Source: Caldithrix sp.
Lineage (GTDB): Bacteria > KSB1 > UBA2214 > DYKH01
DNA: 13,510 nt
NCBI GenBank assembly: GCA_020722685.1
Contig: DYKH01000136.1
Location: 1-13,510, forward strand
Direction of reading: 5' to 3'
The notes beneath the pieces are model-generated. The model did no database searches. It was not told the DNA's origin and saw only the letters and a program-made list of their open reading frames with translations. Position numbers and translations under genes: made by a program. Positions 8,203 through 13,510 of the stretch are shown piece after piece (position 1 is the first letter of the stretch; every line of letters starts with the position of its first letter).

Positions 8203-8844
8203 CTACTTGGGTGACATTCCCTTCATGCCAACCAGTTTTTCGATTCCTCGGGGCACAGCGTTTCGCGCTTCTACAGAGGTGTCCCAGAACCGCTTGGCAA
8301 AGACCTCTTTGAGTGATGGCAACAGCTTCTCAAAGCTATGTTGTTGGCACTCGAGCAAAAACAACTTGTCTGATTCGTCTCTTAACTGAGATATGACCAT
8401 CTTATAATGAGGGATACAAAGGCCGTCAGACTTTGAATACAGACTGCGAAACTCCGCTGCGTGCAAGTCCTTCATAAGCTCAATGACAAGCCTTTCTTCC
8501 TCTTCATCAAGTATGCGGCAGGCAAGGCATGGCGATCCAAAATCTTCAATACCCATGGAGCTTGCCCGGAGAGTTTTCGCAAAGCATGCTTGCACCAAAT
8601 TGGCGACAGTGCTAATCTTCGCTATTCGATAGAACTGCCACAGGTGATAGTTGCATAACCAAACTCGCTCACCTCGTTTAAGGCGACCTTCAAGACTTGC
8701 CTCTTCATTGGACTGAAGTCGACACGTGAATTCAAACTCGGTCCGTTCAAGGATGAAACATATTGGACAATGGTTCTCTTTTAGTGCTTGTTGAAGCGAA
8801 ATTGGACTGTCGTTAGGCATCTTGTTTACCATCGCGGAATTCAT
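8203..8844 (-). CDS. DUF6062-like Cys/His protein, copy B
   Basis: This is a 213-aa protein paralogous to the one at 5525-6169. It has Cys26-x2-Cys29 (CPIC), Cys64-x2-His67 (CNYH), Cys106-x2-Cys109 (CLAC) and Cys143-x2-His146 (CIPH). Gaps of 34 and 33 residues are identical to copy A, and the second module falls at the same residue numbers. Both share QLRD-S-F-LE-QQ-EKL after the last motif. Overall similarity looks low outside these blocks, so the duplication is old. ATG 8844 has GGAAGG close upstream; ATG codons at residues 5 and 9 are alternatives. It is the first gene behind the fluoride riboswitch, about 66 nt after the terminator's U-tract. A metal-binding role is inferred from the Cys/His sets. 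Confidence 0.85.
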   Translation of the reverse strand: MNSAMVNKMPNDSPISLQQALKENHCPICFILERTEFEFTCRLQSNEEASLEGRLKRGERVWLCNYHLWQFYRIAKISTVANLVQACFAKTLRASSMGIEDFGSPCLACRILDEEEERLVIELMKDLHAAEFRSLYSKSDGLCIPHYKMVISQLRDESDKLFLLECQQHSFEKLLPSLKEVFAKRFWDTSVEARNAVPRGIEKLVGMKGMSPK

Positions 8845-8910
8845 AAACCTTCCGACAGGAAGTCTTCAAGCCATCGTTTTACTTTGTGGAACATACATGG
8901 CCAGTACAAA

Positions 8911-8952
8911 ATAAAAAAACTCCTACCACAAGATCCTCTTGTAGTAGGAGTT
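8911..8952 (-). terminator. Riboswitch-controlled intrinsic terminator
   Basis: On the minus strand, arms 8952-8937 and 8933-8918 form a 16-position stem with a 3-nt loop. All positions pair as RNA, one of them as a G-U wobble that would be an A-C mismatch on the other strand. A run of Us (7 within 8917-8911) follows. The first nine nucleotides of the stem are shared with the fluoride aptamer, so terminator and aptamer pseudoknot exclude one another. Confidence 0.93.
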
Positions 8953-9001
8953 ATCAGTCAAGAAAAGACACTTTCCAGCGAACTCCATCGCCGTGTTTTA
9001 C
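8944..9001 (-). promoter_or_regulatory. Fluoride riboswitch aptamer (crcB motif)
   Basis: On the minus strand this reads cGGCGATGGAGTTCGCTG, then a GTC-UUUUCUU-GAC hairpin, then TGATAACTCCTAC. Helix 1 is CGGCG/CGCTG (8993-8989 with 8980-8976, one G-U). Loop GGAGTT (8986-8981) pairs perfectly with AACTCC (8952-8947) to form the pseudoknot. The conserved GAUGGAG and CUGAU segments of crcB RNAs are present, and the string is very close to the characterised Bacillus cereus example. The AACTCC strand also starts the terminator stem. Fluoride binding should therefore block termination and switch the downstream genes on. Helices and overlap are seen directly; the ligand follows from the family. Confidence 0.94.
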
Positions 9002-9007
9002 AGGCAA

Positions 9008-9036
9008 AGTATAAGGAATCTTTTCCTAAAAGGCAA
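9008..9036 (-). promoter_or_regulatory. Sigma70-type promoter of the fluoride riboswitch transcript
   Basis: On the minus strand, TTGCCT (9036-9031), a 17-nt spacer and TATACT (9013-9008) place the transcription start near 9001. That is a few bases before helix 1 of the aptamer, exactly where a riboswitch promoter should be. Confidence 0.78.
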
Positions 9037-9129
9037 GCTCAAATTTTGCATTGACTTTTTGGGGAGACTCATTTAGAAGTGTCTGAAAGGGGTCAGTTTC
9101 TCTATTTTTCATTCCGGGCAGGAAAGCAC

Positions 9130-9158
9130 TTGACTCTGGTGCAGCCCTTTGCTATACT
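9130..9158 (+). promoter_or_regulatory. Strong sigma70-type promoter, plus strand
   Basis: TTGACT (9130-9135), 17 nt, TATACT (9153-9158). Each box is one base from consensus and the spacing is ideal. It predicts a start near 9165 and a leader of about 120 nt before the 28-codon ORF. It is the only plus-strand promoter I would defend in the window. Confidence 0.65.
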
Positions 9159-9284
9159 ATCGGCAAAATCAGTTGGGGGTGCAATTTGGTCACTGCGACA
9201 GCAAAGAACAAGAACGGCCCAGCAAAAGTCCCAAGGCAAAAAGCATTTCAGCATTAGCAAGCTCTTTTTCTCGGAGGCAGAAAT

Positions 9285-9371
9285 ATGTCTGTTCAGCCCA
9301 AATTTACTTTGCACCATATTGCTATCCGTCGGCCTTCAAACCGGCGCTCTGCTGGTTCAATTAAAAAGTAA
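9285..9371 (+). CDS. Possible 28-aa basic small protein or leader peptide
   Basis: ATG 9285 is preceded by GGAGG (9273-9277) at 7-nt spacing and lies downstream of a near-consensus promoter. The peptide starts MSVQPKFTLHH, contains IRRPSNRRS and ends SIKK, with four Arg and three Lys. The TAA stop is followed at once by a 10-bp hairpin (9370-9405). No gene follows on the plus strand, so a leader-peptide role has no obvious target. It is the only apparent plus-strand gene in the window. It could equally be a non-coding RNA in which the ORF is chance. Confidence 0.4.
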   Translation: MSVQPKFTLHHIAIRRPSNRRSAGSIKK

Positions 9372-9405
9372 TCCTCTCACAAGCCAGGGCGCTCATGAGA
9401 GGATT
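9370..9405 (-). terminator. Hairpin, probable terminator of the pseudogene unit
   Basis: AATCCTCTCA (9370-9379) pairs perfectly with TGAGAGGATT (9396-9405) around a 16-nt loop. On the minus strand the stem is followed shortly by ACTTTTTAA (U5), which suits termination of transcripts from the oxidoreductase remnant ending at 9481. On the plus strand the tail is poor in T. The long loop lowers confidence. Confidence 0.45.
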
Positions 9406-9480
9406 TGAGAAAAGGAGGAAGTGCTGCTAATATATAAAAAAGCATATTAGCCTATGTGATCCGCAGGGAAGGAATGGCGC

Positions 9481-10209
9481 TTATGCTTCAGGCACGGTGA
9501 CCCATTTGCCGTTGTTCGTGGAAGCCACGGCAGCATCCAGTACCTGCTGGCAGCGCAGACCGTCGTAAAAGTCGGCGTGCACGTTTTCGCCTTTGGCAAT
9601 GGCGAGAAGCAGATCACCAATCTCATGAATAAAAGTGTGCTCCCAACCAATAATGTGACCCGGCGGCCACCACATATTCAAATAGGGATGAACACTCTCG
9701 GTAACGACAATGGTGCGGAACCCTTACTCTGCCGGCTCATCCTTGCGGGAATAGTATTCCAATTCATTCAGTCGTTCCAGATTGAAGATGAGCGAGCCCT
9801 CGCTGCCAAAGATCTCCAGTCGCAAATAGTTCTTTCGACCGGTAGCGAAGCGTGTCGCAAGGAAATTTCCCAAAGCGCCGCTGCGGAATTTTGCCAGCAT
9901 GAAGAGCGCGTCATCGGCCGTCAGCGGGGCCTTGCCGCTTCCGTCCGCAAGCGGCCGCTCTTTCACGAATATCTCTTTCGCCGCAGTCACGGCTTCGATT
10001 TCGCCGACGAGGAAGCGGGCCAAGTGTACGGTGTCAGCATTCATGTCACCATGAGCTCCCGAGCCGCCACAACTGAAACCGTGGCAATTGAAAGAGAAAG
10101 AACGAGACGAATCATACAATGCTTCTCCCTTTACTTCCCACGGGTGTCTTGTCGCCAAAGGGCGTGAAATTGTCACGCCCGCAGACTTTACACGAAGCTG
10201 TTCTCCCAA
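9481..10209 (-). pseudogene. Gfo/Idh/MocA oxidoreductase, truncated remnant
   Basis: Only the C-terminal substrate domain of an NAD(P)-dependent Gfo/Idh/MocA dehydrogenase is left. GAHGDMNADTVHLARFLVGEI and the following ALFMLAKFRSGALG and NYLRLEIFGSEGSLIFNLER match the family's central part, and WWPPGHIIGWEHTFIHEI its end. The N-terminal Rossmann fold with its GxGxxG is absent: the neighbouring hydrolase remnant ends 5 nt upstream. An in-frame TAA at 9726-9724 interrupts the domain (DEPAE-stop-GFRTIVV), probably a Gln codon changed by one C-to-T step, since the frame continues correctly to the true stop at 9483-9481. The first about 50 codons (from 10209) read poorly and may be decayed. Cofactor binding is impossible, so it is non-functional. 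Confidence 0.88.
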
Positions 10210-10213
10210 CCTG

Positions 10214-11288
10214 CTACAGCCTGTATTTGTCCTGAACTATTCGTTCGTCCGTCAAAGCCTCCTCCATGGTTGGAACACGGAACTCCCGCAGAACGTCCTT
10301 GACCTTGAGATCAGGGTCGAGATTCGCAATAATAATGAATCCGTTTGGATCCCAGACGCTGATTTTCAATCTACCGCGGTATTTGGCAAATATTTTCGGA
10401 AGCGCATCTCGCGTGGGCCAGGTGTCCACATTCCCTTTTCCCAAATTAATCAAAGGCCCAGGCATATCGCACAAAGATGTCGCTGGTCGCAATATCCTTA
10501 CCGGACTTGTCAATAATGCGCGCATCCTCTCAGGTGCTGGAAACGATGTAGCGCTGATTCTCAAGGCATGGAAATTCAACATCCGGCCGCCAGATAATGT
10601 GGAAGAGAAGAAAATGATCTCCGCCCTCTACTTGCGAAAATTCTCCCAGCCGTCGAACCAGTTTGCATCATAACAAATTTGCAGACCGATCTTGCCAAAA
10701 TCTGTCTCGATGACCGGCTGATCCAACGCTCCCGGGGTTGTGCCTCCGCCTTCAAAAGCGTCATTCGGAGGAACCTCCGATTTGGTCGGGTGCATTTTGT
10801 GATACGCCCCCGCTGCCGAACCTCTGCGATCTATAACCAGAGTGCTATTGTAAAAGCGACCCTCCCTTTTTGTGGCAATGGGGCAAACGACAAAGCAGCC
10901 GTTCTTCTTGGCGAATTCAGCAACCTTTGAGGCGCGCACTCCCAAGACACTTTCATCTTCGGCAAAATCGGGTAACGATTTGGCTGTCGTCTCCTTTCCA
11001 CCCATGGACGAAATCAATTCCGGTAGACATATAACGTCGGGGTTCAATTCGGCGATTTCCTCCATTCTCTCTAGGGCATTTTCAGTCGCAAGCTCATAGT
11101 CGCGTTCTGCCGGAATTCTTTCAGGGCGACGGCCGCCATACAGACATCCCTTGGCAGTTTTTTCTTCCACTTTTCGCCCCACCTGCCGTGGAAGTCATGG
11201 CTCGGGAAATCCCCACCCTTCCGATTCCCATGCCCAGAGTGGTCTGGTTAAAAAACCTACGCCGTGACAGCGCTTTGTAATCTTTCAC
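10214..11288 (-). pseudogene. Tat-exported carbon-nitrogen hydrolase (nitrilase family), broken
   Basis: The family's catalytic triad is recognisable: Glu in CLPELISS, Lys in HKMHPTKSEV and Cys in LQICYDANWFDGW. The C-terminal WPTRDALPKIFAKY and LKVKDVLREF.VPT segments continue to a TAG at 10216-10214. The 5' end from GTG 11288 encodes a Tat signal (MKDYKALSRRRFFNQTTLGMG). The reading frame shifts after the signal, again near 11100, near 10560 and near 10449. In-frame stops are TAG 10630-10628, TGA 10532-10530 and TAA 10448-10446. The stretch between 11199 and about 11100 (HDFHGRWGEKWKKKLPRDV) restores the expected sequence in a third frame. The original enzyme was probably a periplasmic amidase or nitrilase in one operon with the oxidoreductase. 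Confidence 0.88.
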
Positions 11289-11425
11289 GATGTCACACTC
11301 CCGTTTAGATTTTAGATTTGCGATTGTGGATCCAAATTGTTACGTAAAATGGTTTCCCGCTCTGCTCACCTATGGTACATAATGACTGAAATGATTCCTC
11401 AGGCGTTTCCTAACTGGCAGCTACC

Positions 11426-13225
11426 CTATTTTTTGATCTCGAATTCGTCCACAAGTCTTCCGTCCAAGTCATAGCTGCGATAGAGCAAGCGATGGCCGCT
11501 AACCTGCACGTCCAAAATCTGGAAGGTCGAAGTATTGGTCAATCCTTTTTCGGTGTAATCGAAGGTCCCTTGCTCGTACATCTTGGTGCCGGAAACGGCT
11601 ACGACGTAAATGGTTCCTTCTCTTGCCGAGGCAACCCGCTTGTTTTCTTTCATCGGATAGGTGCGCAGGTAGGCGTGATCATGTCCCTGCAGTACCATAT
11701 CGACGTGGTGCTTGTCGAAAAGCGGCCGCCAGGCGTCGCGAATTCTGGCATTGTCCCTGCCCCTTGCGGAAGAATATATGGGATGGTGGAACATGACGAA
11801 TTTCCAAACAGCGTTAGTGTTGGTCAGTTGTGCGTCAAGCCAGGGTGCTTGTTTTTGTGGGTCTTCATTGCTATCCAAGATGACGAACAGGGCGTTGCTG
11901 TATTCAAAGCTGTAGGCTCTCTCCGGTTCCAGCGTCTGCGGACCGTTGGTGGGCAAATGGAAGAGAGACAAATACAGCGTCGGATGACCGCCTTGGCACT
12001 CGTGATTGCCGATGGCCGGCATCAAGGGCTTTTTCGCAAAGACCGAGGAACCGTTGTAAAAAAGATCGTCCCAGTCATCGCGTTTGGCGCCACGATTGAC
12101 GATGTCACCTGCCATGAGCACAAATGCCATGTCCGGGCGTTGCCGGTAGGCGTTCTGTATCAGTGTGCCCCAACGATCGAGGCCGTTTTGTGCATCTCCC
12201 AAATACATGAAGGTGAAAGGTACCACCCGGTCCGGCGCTGTCGTGAATTCGCCGAGGGCGCTCCAATTGCTATCGCTGGCGTCACCCACCGAGTAAACAT
12301 ACGTCGAACTGGGTCGCAAATTCTGCAAAGTGATGGAATGCCTGTGTACAATCCGATCGTTCACCAAGTCATCCGTTTCCAGCCTCTCGGTCGCGGCCTT
12401 GGTCTTCGCCGGCTCTTTTCGATGAAAAAACGTGTACTCTTCCTTCGGCTGATACATGACGAAGGCGTTGGCGACGGTCGTATCAGTCCTCCAAGTGATA
12501 GTTTGTGTCGTGCGTGGATCGCCCTCCCAGCTCAGCACAATTTGATCGGGCTGCGGTGTGCTGGGATAGCGGGTTGCGACCAATTCTCCCAATAACCTCG
12601 CCACATCCCTGTTGGCGCGAAGGGTCTGAATCAGCATGGTGCCGGCCAATTCCTGCGGAAAAGTCTCCAGAATTCCATCGTCATCGGCGTAATACTTCTG
12701 GCCCTGTCGAGCGGGAACAATCTTGTGTTGTCCGGGATAGACATTCTTTATTTCTACTGCTTTCTTGGCTCTTGACTTGACAAAGACCAGATAATGCTTA
12801 CCGCCTCCTTCGATCGAATTGACTCCCAAACCCGTATTCCCAGCGGGAATGTCCTTTTGCCAAATTTCATAATCGCCGTCATGAGCCGTTTTCAGAATCA
12901 ATGTCGACTGAGTAAAGCCCTGCTCCGGCAGCCAAAAGGGAGCGCGGTCGCCGGGACTGGCGGCAACGTAGATTGTCGCCGGTTGACTGAGCCGAAAAGT
13001 CAAGAATCCACTGCCGAGTATCTCTCGTTCTTCCGGCCGCAGCAATTGGAGGGCTGTATATTTGTTCAAGTTTCTAACTTGCTCAACACTCAGTTCCTGT
13101 TTGAACCGTTGGAGAATTCCGGCAACCGTATCATGAATGGAGGGCTGACTCCCTATGTGGGCGGAAGAAAGATCGAATACACCGGAAAAGAATAGGATTG
13201 AGATGACTGTCCAAAACTTTCGCAT
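11426..13225 (-). CDS. Secreted purple-acid-phosphatase-like metallophosphoesterase
   Basis: This is a 599-aa exported phosphoesterase. Residues 1-22 form a Sec signal peptide ending in LSSA. About 23-215 is an extension of unknown function. About 224-330 fits the fibronectin-like N-terminal domain of purple acid phosphatases (IVLSWEGDPRTTQTITW). The catalytic domain follows, with Asp344 (LGDAQN), Asp374 (AGDIVN), Asn407-His408 (GNHE), His480/481 (FHHP) and His515/His517 (GHDH). The tyrosine that follows the second Asp in true purple enzymes (GDxxY) is Asn377 here, so the metal centre may be of the colourless Mn/Fe/Zn kind. AAGGAG 7 nt before ATG 13225 fixes the start over ATG 13240. It likely hydrolyses phosphate esters in the periplasm; no phosphate-control box is visible. 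Confidence 0.9.
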   Translation of the reverse strand: MRKFWTVISILFFSGVFDLSSAHIGSQPSIHDTVAGILQRFKQELSVEQVRNLNKYTALQLLRPEEREILGSGFLTFRLSQPATIYVAASPGDRAPFWLPEQGFTQSTLILKTAHDGDYEIWQKDIPAGNTGLGVNSIEGGGKHYLVFVKSRAKKAVEIKNVYPGQHKIVPARQGQKYYADDDGILETFPQELAGTMLIQTLRANRDVARLLGELVATRYPSTPQPDQIVLSWEGDPRTTQTITWRTDTTVANAFVMYQPKEEYTFFHRKEPAKTKAATERLETDDLVNDRIVHRHSITLQNLRPSSTYVYSVGDASDSNWSALGEFTTAPDRVVPFTFMYLGDAQNGLDRWGTLIQNAYRQRPDMAFVLMAGDIVNRGAKRDDWDDLFYNGSSVFAKKPLMPAIGNHECQGGHPTLYLSLFHLPTNGPQTLEPERAYSFEYSNALFVILDSNEDPQKQAPWLDAQLTNTNAVWKFVMFHHPIYSSARGRDNARIRDAWRPLFDKHHVDMVLQGHDHAYLRTYPMKENKRVASAREGTIYVVAVSGTKMYEQGTFDYTEKGLTNTSTFQILDVQVSGHRLLYRSYDLDGRLVDEFEIKK

Positions 13226-13510
13226 GCTTTCTCCTTGCATTGTAATTCATGGCAGTAACGCAGGGGTGGAGAAACTTTTCCTCACGCCCTTTGCATCGAT
13301 CTGTTTCGTAATGATCAAGTACAGCGGGCAACTTCCCCAAGCGGACAAACTGTTAGCCGCTTTCGGCCGGATGGTTTGGCATGTTAATTTCGCACATTCG
13401 ACTTACAGATGCAAATTAATTCTTGGCTTTTTTCACAAAACTGATTAAGTTATTTCTCACTACCGGACACTTTCCAAAAACCACTGAACTACACGGAGCG
13501 TCACGGATTT
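13226..13510. other. Upstream region of the phosphatase gene
   Basis: There is no gene that I can support. Both strands contain only short frames without ribosome sites. The phosphatase promoter must lie here or beyond the edge, but I find no convincing -35/-10 pair. The right end carries the short 10-nt periodic repeat listed separately. Confidence 0.5.
13482..13507. repeat. Three hexamers at exact 10-nt period
   Basis: CACTGA (13482), CACGGA (13492) and CACGGA (13502) are spaced exactly 10 nt apart; on the minus strand they read TCCGTG, TCCGTG, TCAGTG. Such strings resemble short interspersed repeats found in intergenic DNA of many environmental bacteria. The copy may continue past the window edge. 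Confidence 0.35.

Larger units (their letters stand above)
9014..9480. other. Gene-poor regulatory spacer
   Basis: No protein gene of normal size is supported here. The interval holds the riboswitch promoter (minus), a divergent plus-strand promoter with a 28-codon ORF, a hairpin at 9370-9405, and an 8-bp inverted repeat with an A-rich loop (GCTAATAT/ATATTAGC, 9426-9451). An AAAGGAGG at about 9411-9418 on the plus strand has no usable start codon behind it. The longer open frames seen here have no ribosome site and no family resemblance. Confidence 0.6.

Noticed and set aside
9079..9105. GTGTCTGAAAGGGGTCAG string resembling REP-like elements
   Set aside because: Only a 4-bp self-complementary core and a single copy in the window; no transposase nearby.
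8950..9120. yybP-ykoY manganese riboswitch, considered because TerC genes often carry one
   Set aside because: The conserved yybP-ykoY loops are not seen, while the crcB aptamer features are complete.
9079..9408. 109-codon plus-strand open frame
   Set aside because: No ribosome site, starts upstream of the promoter at 9130-9158, low-complexity composition, and no family resemblance. The 28-codon ORF in another frame has the real start signals.
9724..10630. Stop codon reassignment: TAA and TAG occur where Gln would fit in both broken genes
   Set aside because: Enolase and the hydrolase remnant end normally at TAA and TAG, all other genes read cleanly, and the same two genes also carry frameshifts. 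Ordinary C-to-T decay explains it.
11304..11327. TTAGATTT direct repeat before the hydrolase remnant, resembling intergenic repeats
   Set aside because: Only two short copies in an AT-rich stretch; too little to distinguish from chance.
11492..12595. 367-codon plus-strand open frame
   Set aside because: It lies wholly inside the phosphatase gene on the opposite strand, whose motifs, signal peptide and ribosome site are clear. It is a shadow frame.

Overview
The window is bacterial chromosome with moderate GC and almost every gene on the minus strand. An LptB-type lipopolysaccharide-export ATPase points to a diderm (Gram-negative-type) host. A periplasmic purple-acid-phosphatase-like enzyme and the decayed Tat-exported amidohydrolase next to it fit that picture. 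Nothing here fixes the phylum. The enolase, DUF6062-like, TerC and MFS proteins suggest an uncultured environmental lineage, but that is only an impression.

Reading along the minus strand (right to left), the window holds four blocks. (1) 13225-11426 is a secreted purple-acid-phosphatase-like metallophosphoesterase. (2) 11288-9481 is a graveyard. It holds a carbon-nitrogen hydrolase gene with a Tat signal, broken by several frameshifts and stops, followed directly by the C-terminal part of a Gfo/Idh/MocA oxidoreductase with an in-frame stop. (3) 9480-8845 is non-coding on the minus strand but dense in regulation. It has a sigma70-type promoter, a fluoride (crcB-type) riboswitch aptamer and an overlapping intrinsic terminator. 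It also has a separate plus-strand promoter with a 28-codon ORF. (4) 8844-55 is a long same-strand run. It encodes a DUF6062-like Cys/His protein, an MFS transporter, a TerC-family membrane protein, a second DUF6062-like protein (ATGA overlap with terC), a CPA2 cation/proton antiporter, a MazG-like pyrophosphohydrolase, a YfcE-type phosphoesterase, enolase, a small helical protein, LptB and a small zinc-finger-like protein. The last of these overlaps (ATGA) a gene running off the left edge.

The most important result is the fluoride riboswitch. Its aptamer loop (GGAGTT) can form a 6-bp pseudoknot with AACTCC, and that AACTCC is also the first part of the terminator stem. This is the known fluoride ON-switch layout. 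The genes just behind it include no CrcB/Fluc and no ClC-F exporter. Instead they are two Cys/His paralogues with identically spaced motifs, interleaved with MFS, TerC and CPA2 membrane proteins. Enolase, a classic fluoride-sensitive enzyme, lies further down the same strand. I infer a fluoride-responsive operon of unusual composition. How far the riboswitch-controlled transcript extends (certainly the first gene, probably to the antiporter, possibly to eno) cannot be settled from sequence.
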